From the NCBI GenBank assembly GCA_021828445.1, contig JAJZJD010000016.1, positions 1 to 14,311 of the forward strand: a stretch of 14,311 nucleotides of DNA, in the 5' to 3' direction. Both the position numbers and the translations under genes were made by a program. Positions 1 to 6,765 of the stretch are shown here, in pieces; position 1 is the stretch's first letter, and each line of letters begins with the position of its first letter. A model generated the notes under the pieces. It worked only from the letters and a program-made list of their open reading frames with translations, was not told the DNA's origin and did no database searches. The DNA is from a bacterium (GTDB lineage Bacteria; SZUA-79; Acidulodesulfobacterales; Acidulodesulfobacteraceae).

Positions 1-107
1 GCGATATAATAGATATTTTTTTTATCCACAAAAATAATATTCGCCGGAATTTAATAAGTTAATTTTAAACGCTTTAATATATTTAATACATTATTAATGA
101 ACTTTAG

Positions 108-491
108 TCAATCAATTTTATAATAAGAAGCCATGGAAGAGTCCGTCTCATAAATATCAACTCTTTTAACGGCTATATTAAAGATTTTATTTACTTTCAT
201 TTTTTTTTCGAATTCTTCGTATATATATCTGGCAATATTTTCGGCTGAAGGATTTACTTCTTTGAAAAATTCGGTTTCATTAATAAATTTATGGTCAAGC
301 GTTTCCATAACTTCGTTAAGATATTTTTTAAGCAGTTTAAAATCTATAACAAGACCGATTTCATTCAATGCGTCGGACGATACTACGAGCTCGACATGCC
401 AGTTATGGCCGTGGATGTTTTCGCATTTTCCGTTATAGCCTCTAAGGGCATGAGCCGATGAAAAACCGGATAAGACCTTTAAATCATACAT
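108..491 (-). CDS. queD: QueD, 6-carboxy-5,6,7,8-tetrahydropterin synthase (PTPS family)
   Basis: This 127-residue cytosolic enzyme belongs to the 6-pyruvoyl-tetrahydropterin synthase family. QueD converts dihydroneopterin triphosphate to 6-carboxytetrahydropterin on the way to preQ0 and queuosine. The family's zinc ligands are visible as H14 in SSAHAL and H27 and H29 in the HGH motif. The catalytic Cys is C23 in the segment KCENIHGH. The D66-H67 pair and the NPSAENIA segment (80-87) are also family hallmarks, and the length is typical of bacterial QueD. The gene starts 10 bases after the SurA-like gene ends, so the two are probably co-transcribed. The start has only a weak GGA-type ribosome site. 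No queC, queE or queF is in view, so a broader PTPS-family role cannot be excluded, but the short form and motif fit QueD best. Confidence 0.9.
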   Translation of the reverse strand: MYDLKVLSGFSSAHALRGYNGKCENIHGHNWHVELVVSSDALNEIGLVIDFKLLKKYLNEVMETLDHKFINETEFFKEVNPSAENIARYIYEEFEKKMKVNKIFNIAVKRVDIYETDSSMASYYKID

Positions 492-501
492 GTTTATTCC
501 G

Positions 502-1131
502 TTAATTAAAATTGTCGTTTATCTCGATTTCGGAATGTTTCCTAATGCTCAATAACATATTTTTCAATTTAAGCGACAATTCTTTATTATATTTCTGTTT
601 CGCGCCCTGCGTAATTTTTCCGCTGTTTTCTAAAGTGAACAAAAAGAAACGGAGCCGTTCATCGATAAAATTTTTTTCGATAAGAATGTTTTTTGCAAAA
701 ACATTAAAATCGGTTTTATTCAACCCGAATTTTGTCAAAAATGAATTAAAGCCGGTTTTTTTATGAAGCATCTTAAATTTTTTTTCAAAATCTGCCGTTA
801 ATGCATTAACCTTGTTTTCGGATATCGATAATCCTCCGGTTTTTTCCTCCTGCTTTAAAATCAACATCCTGTTTATATAAAAATTTAAGATATGTTTTAA
901 TTTAACGTTTGATACGGTTTTATTAAGGCTGCGGTATTTTAAATTATTTATAGCGTTGAAATTATATAAAAAATATAATTCGTTTAAAGTTATAGGCGTA
1001 TTATCTACGGAAGCGGCAACCTCGTCGGTCAAAAATCCGTAAGAATTTGCGGCAAACAGCGATATAATAATAAAATACAGAAAGGAAATCCCAAGAATAT
1101 TAATTTTTTTATTTATTATTTTTCTTTCCAT
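502..1131 (-). CDS. Secreted SurA N-terminal-domain-like protein without a parvulin domain
   Basis: A 209-residue protein that starts with a basic stretch and a hydrophobic signal segment (about 12-29), so it is probably exported to the periplasm. After the signal, DEVAASVDNTPITLNEL (about 36-52) matches the opening of SurA-type chaperones. It is followed by helices in the SurA N-domain order: a helix with INRMLILKQEEK (about 87-98), a linker helix, and one ending NILIEKNFIDERLRFF. A final helix near the C-terminus resembles the closing helix of that domain. No peptidyl-prolyl isomerase (rotamase) domain is present, so it would be a chaperone-only member that binds unfolded outer-membrane or periplasmic proteins. 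The substrate is unknown. It lies upstream of queD on the same strand and diverges from the histidine kinase. The family assignment rests on pattern resemblance; the functional role is inference. Confidence 0.7.
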   Translation of the reverse strand: MERKIINKKINILGISFLYFIIISLFAANSYGFLTDEVAASVDNTPITLNELYFLYNFNAINNLKYRSLNKTVSNVKLKHILNFYINRMLILKQEEKTGGLSISENKVNALTADFEKKFKMLHKKTGFNSFLTKFGLNKTDFNVFAKNILIEKNFIDERLRFFLFTLENSGKITQGAKQKYNKELSLKLKNMLLSIRKHSEIEINDNFN

Positions 1132-1175
1132 TATTTTAATAGAAATTATTTGTAATATATTATAAAATTTTGACT

Positions 1176-2432
1176 ATGAGTTATCCTATTTCGGCCATAT
1201 TTTATATTTTAATATTATCATTATTTTTATTCTTTTTGTATATTTTTTTATATAAAAATATACAAATATTATTTACTAAAAATAAATTCAAAGAATATCA
1301 GGATAAAATAAAAAATTATTTATATATATTAAACAATATAATGGACGGACTGGCAATTATTGACGGCGAAAAAAATATTTTATTCGTCAACGGCGCTTTT
1401 AATAAAAACATAAGGTCCGTAAAAATCCAGCCAAATATTAAAGAATTCGATATTTTAACAAGAAATTTAGAGCTTAATTCTTTAATCGACGATGCCGTTT
1501 CGGATACAAATTTTAAATTTATCGAAAAGAAAATTTCATACTACGACAGAGCCGAAGAAAAAATAATTAACTGCATTATATTAAAAATAGAATCTTCTAA
1601 CGAATACGCCGTTATCGTCAGAGATATAACATATCTCCAAAAAATAGAAAATGTGCGGACGGCATTTATCCAAAACATATCCCATGAATTAAAAACCCCT
1701 ATAACGGCGATAACGGGTTTTACTGAAACGTTAAAAAACGGGGCTATCGATAATCCTGAAGTTAGAATTAAGTTTATCGATATAATATACAATCACGCAA
1801 AACGGCTTAATTATCTAATCGACGATTTAATAACCCTGACTAATATAGAAACCGAAAAATCCCGCGTAAAATATGAAAAAACCTTTATTAAATCCGACAT
1901 AGAAGATTCATTGGTTCTATTCGAAAAAGAAATAAAAGAAAAAAATCTAACGGTAATTAATAATATATCCGATATCTCCTTTATTTCCGATCCGGTAAAA
2001 ATTAATCAAATTATAACAAACTTAATTCAGAATGCGGTTAAATATACGGATAACGGCGGAACGATTAAGCTTGAAGGATACATTGCGGACTCTAAAGCCG
2101 CCGATGATTTTATTTCAAATACGGAAGGCGCTTCGGTTTTATGGGATAATCTTCCGCTCAAAAAAAACTTGGGAAAATTCTTTTTCTTTTCGATAGAAGA
2201 TAACGGCAAAGGCGTAACTTACACTAATCTTTTAAGGCTCGGCGAGAGATTTTTCAGGGTTGACAGCTCCCATAACGATGACCGCCATAAAGGAACCGGG
2301 TTGGGTCTTGCAATTGTAAAACATACGCTAAAACTTCTTCAAGGCGGTGCAATAATTAAAAGCGGATTGGGCAACGGTTTTATATTTTCTTTTATAATAC
2401 CGGAAGCTGAAAATAATTTTAAACAAAATTAA
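1176..2432 (+). CDS. PhoR-like membrane sensor histidine kinase
   Basis: A 418-residue kinase counted from the ATG at 1176; a TTG six bases upstream is an alternative start and neither has a clear ribosome site. One hydrophobic membrane segment (about 5-27) is followed by a PAS-like domain (about 46-155, with GLAIIDGEKNILFVN). The HisKA domain has phosphoacceptor H170 in NISHELKTPITAITGFTETL, which is strongly PhoR-like. The HATPase domain has N-box residues N282 and N286, DNGKG at about 342-346, an F-box RFFRVD and GTGLGL at 373-378. About 30 extra residues lie between the N-box strand and DNGKG. There is almost no periplasmic loop, so sensing is probably cytoplasmic, through the PAS domain or a partner. 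No response regulator adjoins it. PhoR (phosphate control) is the closest type, but no pho or pst genes are present, so the signal is not known. Confidence 0.9.
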   Translation: MSYPISAIFYILILSLFLFFLYIFLYKNIQILFTKNKFKEYQDKIKNYLYILNNIMDGLAIIDGEKNILFVNGAFNKNIRSVKIQPNIKEFDILTRNLELNSLIDDAVSDTNFKFIEKKISYYDRAEEKIINCIILKIESSNEYAVIVRDITYLQKIENVRTAFIQNISHELKTPITAITGFTETLKNGAIDNPEVRIKFIDIIYNHAKRLNYLIDDLITLTNIETEKSRVKYEKTFIKSDIEDSLVLFEKEIKEKNLTVINNISDISFISDPVKINQIITNLIQNAVKYTDNGGTIKLEGYIADSKAADDFISNTEGASVLWDNLPLKKNLGKFFFFSIEDNGKGVTYTNLLRLGERFFRVDSSHNDDRHKGTGLGLAIVKHTLKLLQGGAIIKSGLGNGFIFSFIIPEAENNFKQN

Positions 2433-3303
2433 GTTTCGGGATAGAAGATATTAACTTGTTTTTATATAATAATTCCGAGTAAAGATTGAATCCTCCAATC
2501 TCGTTTTTTCCGAAATCAAAACTCAAACATTCCGTCCAGTAGTCTATGAGTTCTTCGTAAGATATAAATTTATATTCATCTAATTCCGATATAGACACGG
2601 CGGCTTCTCTGAGCCCTGAAACAGCCGTTTTTTTTGATTCGATAAGAAATTTGTATAGGATATCGAATTCATTCTTATTTTTATCGTAAGCTTCTTTGTT
2701 TATAATAAAAAGCGCGAAAACAAAAGGATAACCCGTATATCTGTACCATAAATCCGCCAAATCATAAGCAAAACAACCTTCCGGAATATGTTTTATCAGC
2801 TTTAAGGCGTTATTTCCTATATGTAAAAAAATCCCGCCTTTTATTGCTTCGCCGCCGGAAACCTGCCCGAGTTTCAGTTCTAATTTATCATTAGGCTTTA
2901 AAACCGTAAATTTTATTTTATTCAAATCCATTTTATATATTTCGGCGAGTAAAACTTTCAGAAGATTTATAGACGTAAGCGTTTCGGGAGTAACATATAT
3001 CGTTTCGTTTTCGTTAAAATCTTCTATAGGCTTTGAGGAAAAAAGATAAATGCTTTTTACTTTTTTTTTGGAGCTTATGGAGAGGTTTGGAAATATATAC
3101 GAATATTTATAATTTAAAATATAATAAAAAGAAGATGAAGGGCTGATATCTATATTTCCCGTTTCCAGTTCCCTGTTTAAAAAAGCGGGACTGCCGGAAA
3201 CAAAATTCATAAAATTTATTTTGTTATCGTTTTTAAGCGCCTTTTTTAAATAATAATATATAGGATATACGTTAAGATAATTTATTTCTCCGATTCGAAT
3301 CAT
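2419..3303 (-). CDS. mqnA: MqnA, chorismate dehydratase (futalosine menaquinone pathway)
   Basis: A 294-residue cytosolic protein of the periplasmic-binding-protein-like MqnA/MqnD fold. MqnA dehydrates chorismate to 3-[(1-carboxyvinyl)oxy]benzoate, the first step of the futalosine route to menaquinone. Recognisable segments are IGEINYLNVYPIYYYL at the N-terminus, NIDISPSSSFYY (50-61), YVTPETLTSINLLK (about 103-116) and the signature DLADLWYRYTGYPFVFALF (181-199). Length is normal. The start ATG overlaps the stop of the upstream HAD gene as ATGA, and a GGAG lies 7 bases before it, so translational coupling is likely. The last 14 bases overlap the 3' end of the histidine kinase on the opposite strand. 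The mqnB, mqnC and mqnD partners are not in the window. Menaquinone synthesis suggests anaerobic or low-potential respiration. Confidence 0.9.
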   Translation of the reverse strand: MIRIGEINYLNVYPIYYYLKKALKNDNKINFMNFVSGSPAFLNRELETGNIDISPSSSFYYILNYKYSYIFPNLSISSKKKVKSIYLFSSKPIEDFNENETIYVTPETLTSINLLKVLLAEIYKMDLNKIKFTVLKPNDKLELKLGQVSGGEAIKGGIFLHIGNNALKLIKHIPEGCFAYDLADLWYRYTGYPFVFALFIINKEAYDKNKNEFDILYKFLIESKKTAVSGLREAAVSISELDEYKFISYEELIDYWTECLSFDFGKNEIGGFNLYSELLYKNKLISSIPKLNFV

Positions 3304-3959
3304 TTACCGGCTCCGGTATTATCGATGCAGCTTAATTCGGATATTGCGGCATACAGATAATCGGGATTATATGTTTTTAGTTCTTCAAAAGTATGGTTGC
3401 CGGAAGCTACGCTGCAAATATGGATGCCCGCATTTTTTGCAGCCATTATATCTATCGGAGAATCGCCTATCAATATCGTAGAAGTTTTAGGGATAGCGGT
3501 TTTTTCGACAATTTTATTTATCATTTCGGGCGAAGGCTTCCCTTCGAGTCCGTCAAATACTCCATACACATAATCAAAAAGTTCGCCGATTCCCAGATGT
3601 TCCAATAGTTTTCTGGATATAGAGCCTGTTTTATTCGTCGCAACGCTTAAAGATTTCTTTTCTTTTTTTAGATATAAAAGAAGTTCCCCCGCTCCTTTAA
3701 TTAAAGATGTTTTTTCAAAACATACCTCTTTATATCTGTTTCTAAAAACGGTTATCGCTTCTTCTTCATTTTCTTTTCCGAAAAGTTGTCCCAGAAGGCC
3801 TTCTAACGGGACGCCCACGTAAGAGTTAGACTCCTCAAACGTTATCTTTCTGCTTTGAAATTTGGAGAAAACCGCATCAAAAGCATCGTTAATGGCCTCG
3901 AAAGAATCTATCAGCGTTCCGTCTAAATCAAAAATTATCGAATTATATTGTTTTAAAAT
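3300..3959 (-). CDS. HAD-family phosphatase (phosphoglycolate phosphatase-like), probable ATT start
   Basis: A cytosolic haloacid-dehalogenase-type phosphatase of 219 residues if it starts at the ATT at 3959. Motif I is D11-L-D13-G-T followed by LIDS. Motif II is in SVATNK (T108), the motif III lysine is K141 in GKPSPE, and motif IV is GDSPID (D166, D170). This is the Gph/PpaX-like set, with a helical cap domain between motifs I and II. The first standard start codon in frame is a GTG at 3818, which would delete motif I and inactivate the enzyme. The frame is open upstream, and the predicted N-terminus MLKQYNSIIFDLDGTLIDS has the usual family shape. A GAGAGG sits 9 bases before the ATT. The gene overlaps galT by 7 bases and mqnA by 4. 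The substrate is not determined: phosphoglycolate, pyrophosphate or a sugar phosphate are all possible. Confidence 0.85.
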   Translation of the reverse strand: MLKQYNSIIFDLDGTLIDSFEAINDAFDAVFSKFQSRKITFEESNSYVGVPLEGLLGQLFGKENEEEAITVFRNRYKEVCFEKTSLIKGAGELLLYLKKEKKSLSVATNKTGSISRKLLEHLGIGELFDYVYGVFDGLEGKPSPEMINKIVEKTAIPKTSTILIGDSPIDIMAAKNAGIHICSVASGNHTFEELKTYNPDYLYAAISELSCIDNTGAGK

Positions 3960-5038
3960 TTTAAAAAACCTCTCATAAATTCCGCAGTTTCTTCGGGAAC
4001 GGCGGTATTTATCGACATACCTGTTCCTATCTCGAAGCCTGCTTTCATCGTTAATCTGGGGATAATCCTCAAACTCCAGTGATAATAATCTTCTTTTTCA
4101 TCGGCTATGGGCGGATTGTTAAATACGAAATTATAGTCCGGATCGTTCAAGGCATCATACATACCCTTAAGGATTTTTTTGACGATAACGGCCAGGGCTT
4201 TGATTTTATCGATAGATATATTCGAAAAACACGGTTCGTGCGATAAAGGCATTATCCATGTTTCGAAGGGACTCGTAGAAGCAAACGGATGAAAAACTAT
4301 AAAATCGGCGGTTTGCAGTATGATTCTTCTTCCATCCACGATTTCAGCCTGTATCATATCGCAGAATATGCATCTGCCTACCTCGTCGTAGTAAAATCTT
4401 GCCTGGGATATATTGTTTCTTAGAGTAAGGGGGATTATCGGGGTGGCAATAATTTGCGAATGGGAATGAACTATCGAAGTTCCCGCATTGGCGCCGCTGT
4501 TTTTAAATATTATAATATATTTAAACTTAGAATTTACGCGTAAATTCAAGTATCTTTCCCTGTACATTAAAAAAAGCTCCTGTATCTGCTTATCGGAAAA
4601 AAACGGCAGTTGCTCGTTGTGTCTGGGCGTATCTATAACGACTTCATGCGCGCCGATTCCGGGTTTTATTCTGAAAACTTCCGTAGCTCTCGGGAAAAAG
4701 TATCCGGAAAAATCTGGATTAACGGCTCTCACTCCCTCATATACTTGCGCATTTTCTTCAAAATTAAGGGAGAGAGCGGCAAATTTATTAGGAATAACCC
4801 TGACCCACCATCCCTTGGAGTTGGTATTTGTTCCGAGGGTTCTGTACGAAGCCGTCTCGTGAGGCGAAAGATATTCGTTTCCGGAACAAAACGGACAGTC
4901 CTTGGAATATTCCTGAAGATTCGCGGCATTATCTTTTTTGGATGAAAAATCACTGCCGAACTCATGAGGCCTTCTTCTTCTTTCGGTAGCAATTATAACC
5001 CATTCCCTCGTGGTAGGGTCCTGTCTTAATTCCGACAT
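3953..5038 (-). CDS. galT: GalT-type galactose-1-phosphate (hexose-1-phosphate) uridylyltransferase
   Basis: A 361-residue cytosolic HIT-superfamily nucleotidyltransferase that exchanges UMP between UDP-glucose and a hexose-1-phosphate in the Leloir pathway or a related sugar-nucleotide route. The N-terminus LRQDPTTREWVIIATERRRRP is typical of bacterial GalT. C48 and C51 (CPFC) form a likely metal-binding pair, and a second CxxC lies at C223/C226. The active-site motif reads H191-S-H193-S-Q195, so H193 is the probable uridylylated histidine; the well-known version is HPHxQ. HPFASTSPFETW (about 250-261) and HWSLRIIPR (about 320-328) complete the C-terminal domain. No galE or galK is nearby, so its physiological sugar is open. 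There are 40 bases to the upstream gene, and the stop is overlapped by the HAD phosphatase gene. Confidence 0.88.
   Translation of the reverse strand: MSELRQDPTTREWVIIATERRRRPHEFGSDFSSKKDNAANLQEYSKDCPFCSGNEYLSPHETASYRTLGTNTNSKGWWVRVIPNKFAALSLNFEENAQVYEGVRAVNPDFSGYFFPRATEVFRIKPGIGAHEVVIDTPRHNEQLPFFSDKQIQELFLMYRERYLNLRVNSKFKYIIIFKNSGANAGTSIVHSHSQIIATPIIPLTLRNNISQARFYYDEVGRCIFCDMIQAEIVDGRRIILQTADFIVFHPFASTSPFETWIMPLSHEPCFSNISIDKIKALAVIVKKILKGMYDALNDPDYNFVFNNPPIADEKEDYYHWSLRIIPRLTMKAGFEIGTGMSINTAVPEETAEFMRGFLKF
3962..3968 (-). other. Possible -1 frameshift heptamer U UUU UUA near the end of galT
   Basis: In the galT frame the codons GGT TTT TTA AAA TTT TAA contain a heptamer of the X XXY YYZ type, two sense codons before the stop. 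A -1 slip there would enter exactly the HAD phosphatase frame and give a GalT-HAD fusion of about 579 residues. No strong downstream stem is visible. The upstream GAGAGG abuts the heptamer rather than lying about 10 bases away as in dnaX. The motif could be chance in an AT-rich gene end. Confidence 0.2.
3969..3974 (-). promoter_or_regulatory. Shine-Dalgarno site supporting the ATT start of the HAD gene
   Basis: GAGAGG on the minus strand lies inside the last codons of galT, with 9 bases to the ATT at 3959. It is one of the better ribosome sites in the window. It decides the start choice for the HAD phosphatase, because no ATG, GTG or TTG is in frame between it and motif I. Confidence 0.55.
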
Positions 5039-5078
5039 AGGTTATGAACTTATACTGTTTTTTATTTTAAACAAAAAA

Positions 5079-6761
5079 TCACTCGACATAATTATTATAC
5101 AAAAATTCATAAATTTTACAAGAATTATTAACCGCTCCGAAATCAAAAGGGATACCTTTATTCCAAACCGCGAAAGGCTCGTTTTGTTCTCCGCCTATAC
5201 CGCCGTGGGCGCCCATCTGGTTTTCGAAATTAATTATATTTTTGCCGTCATATTCCCCGAATAGTATTAAATCTCCTGTGTTTTTAAATTTAGAAAATAT
5301 TTCTAAAGACAAAAATGCGGCGCTCCTTTCCTTAGCGTCTTTATAATTGCCCATAATATGTTTTATGGTAGGACATATATTTTTATGATTATTCAAATAA
5401 TGCGAATATTCATAAAATTTTTTATCGACATTATCGTAAATAACGGCTTCTCCGCTGTTATTTACGCCTGCAACAAATCCTATGCCTTTTATGCCGGCAA
5501 GCATTGCAGTCAATCCTTCGAATTTTTTTTCTACCCCCTCGACGGACATTCTATGCGGATTACCTGAAAAGTATATATTTGCCATGGGTCCGGAATCCAT
5601 AATATAAATTATTTTATCGGTTGTTCTCCAGTCTAATTTTTCATCGTATTCATATTCTTTTTGTGACCTAATCCTGCCCGTAAACTTATTAAAAATTTTA
5701 TTGCATGTCCCTTTCTTAAAAAAATCGCCGATATATAGAAACAATCTTTTAAAAACTGCGTTATAGCCCGTATCGAATTCATAAATTTTTAAATCCCGGG
5801 CGCCCATATAATCTTGAACCATGGTATTTAACATTTTACCGTCGTTTAATCTTGAAAAGGGTACGGACGGAGTATGCCCGTGGTCGGATATAATAAAAAG
5901 GTCGTATTTTCTTTCCGCTTTTAGTATGGCTTTATAAATGTGAAATATTTTTCTGTCTATAGCCTTTAACGTTCTCAAAGCGCTAAATGAATAAGGCCCC
6001 CTATGATGTGAAAGCTCGTCGTAGCCTATATAATCAAGATATATGGAAGGAACCCCCCTCGATATATCCATTATGGCTCCGAATGTTTCTATCTCCTTAA
6101 ATATGACGTTAGACATTGCTCTCGCAAAAGGAAAAAAACCTTCGGGACGCACATGCCTGTTCTTAAGTATATCCGTTATTCTTTCGCCTATTTCAAATAC
6201 CGCCTCGAAAAAAACATAAAAAGAGGTTTTCAGGAAAGTAAAAATATGAAAAACAAAAACTATAAAAATATCAAAATTCCTTACCTTTTTTTTGAACAAA
6301 TATCTTATGGAAAAAGTCGAAAGCGTAAATGTGGAACGGGACGCTCCTCCCGAAAATAAATTAACGTAACTTGAACCGCCTCTTAAAAGACCGCGGTTTT
6401 TCTTTGCAAGGAGTTCCTCAATGCGCCCTGCGCTTTCGGGCTTTTTGAATATAATCTCTTCGCCGGTTTTTCTTTCTATCCATCTGAACCCCGGAATATT
6501 ATCGTTATCTCCGTATAAAAGCCCTGCCTGAAAAAAGGGGGTGTCGCTCGGAACTCCGGTAAAATATTTGTTAAAAATATATTTATCGGACCTTATCATT
6601 TTCCTCAAGTGCGGCATTAAATTAAGCGATAATGCCTTCCTTAAAGCCTCATAGGAAAGACCGTCTATCTGGAATATCACAAAACCTTTTTTTTCTAAAG
6701 GTTTTTTTACTTTTATTTTCCTTATAGATTTTTTAAATATATTTAAAAAATTTATTCTCAT
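5079..6761 (-). CDS. Alkaline-phosphatase-superfamily phosphohydrolase/phosphodiesterase with an internal membrane segment
   Basis: A 560-residue metalloenzyme of the type I phosphodiesterase/nucleotide pyrophosphatase branch of the alkaline phosphatase superfamily. Metal-site residues can be followed in order: D33 in FQIDG; the likely nucleophile T74 in PSDTPFFQAG; D248 and H252 in YDELSHHRGP; D293 and H294 in ISDHGH; and H519 in GAHGG. This is a full set, so the enzyme should be active. There is no N-terminal signal peptide. A strongly hydrophobic, aromatic-rich stretch at about 163-190 lies between the nucleophile region and the second metal motif and may anchor or embed the protein in the membrane. 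The substrate is unknown; a phosphodiester of an envelope lipid or glycan would fit the neighbouring ABC-2 permease, four bases upstream. The family call is firm; the role is inferred. Confidence 0.8.
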   Translation of the reverse strand: MRINFLNIFKKSIRKIKVKKPLEKKGFVIFQIDGLSYEALRKALSLNLMPHLRKMIRSDKYIFNKYFTGVPSDTPFFQAGLLYGDNDNIPGFRWIERKTGEEIIFKKPESAGRIEELLAKKNRGLLRGGSSYVNLFSGGASRSTFTLSTFSIRYLFKKKVRNFDIFIVFVFHIFTFLKTSFYVFFEAVFEIGERITDILKNRHVRPEGFFPFARAMSNVIFKEIETFGAIMDISRGVPSIYLDYIGYDELSHHRGPYSFSALRTLKAIDRKIFHIYKAILKAERKYDLFIISDHGHTPSVPFSRLNDGKMLNTMVQDYMGARDLKIYEFDTGYNAVFKRLFLYIGDFFKKGTCNKIFNKFTGRIRSQKEYEYDEKLDWRTTDKIIYIMDSGPMANIYFSGNPHRMSVEGVEKKFEGLTAMLAGIKGIGFVAGVNNSGEAVIYDNVDKKFYEYSHYLNNHKNICPTIKHIMGNYKDAKERSAAFLSLEIFSKFKNTGDLILFGEYDGKNIINFENQMGAHGGIGGEQNEPFAVWNKGIPFDFGAVNNSCKIYEFLYNNYVE

Positions 6762-6765
6762 AATC

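Noticed and set aside
3..62. An open frame on the plus strand, 19 codons ending in TAA at 60-62, that could be the tail of a gene entering from the left.
   Set aside because: It is too short and has no recognisable motif; any frame in such DNA could stay open this long.
1..107. A terminator after queD.
   Set aside because: No GC-containing stem followed by a T run is visible; the region is plain A/T-rich sequence.
512..766. A plus-strand open frame of 84 codons opposite the SurA-like gene.
   Set aside because: It has no ribosome site or family features and mirrors a gene whose opposite frame is convincing. Similar plus-strand frames opposite galT, the phosphohydrolase, hisZ and serA were dropped for the same reason.
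1158..1163. TATTAT before the histidine kinase as a -10 box.
   Set aside because: No -35 box is placed correctly, and transcription would start at the start codon itself; A/T-rich DNA produces such matches by chance.
1170..1175. TTG at 1170 as the start of the histidine kinase.
   Set aside because: The ATG six bases later is the simpler choice and neither has a ribosome site; the two extra residues do not affect the call.
3300..3303. A specific role for the HAD phosphatase in menaquinone synthesis because it overlaps mqnA.
   Set aside because: The known futalosine steps from chorismate need no phosphatase of this type; adjacency alone does not support it.
3300..3818. A GTG-started 172-residue version of the HAD phosphatase, or a pseudogene missing its N-terminus.
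   Set aside because: The upstream frame is intact and encodes motif I with normal spacing, so the gene looks whole apart from its unusual start codon.
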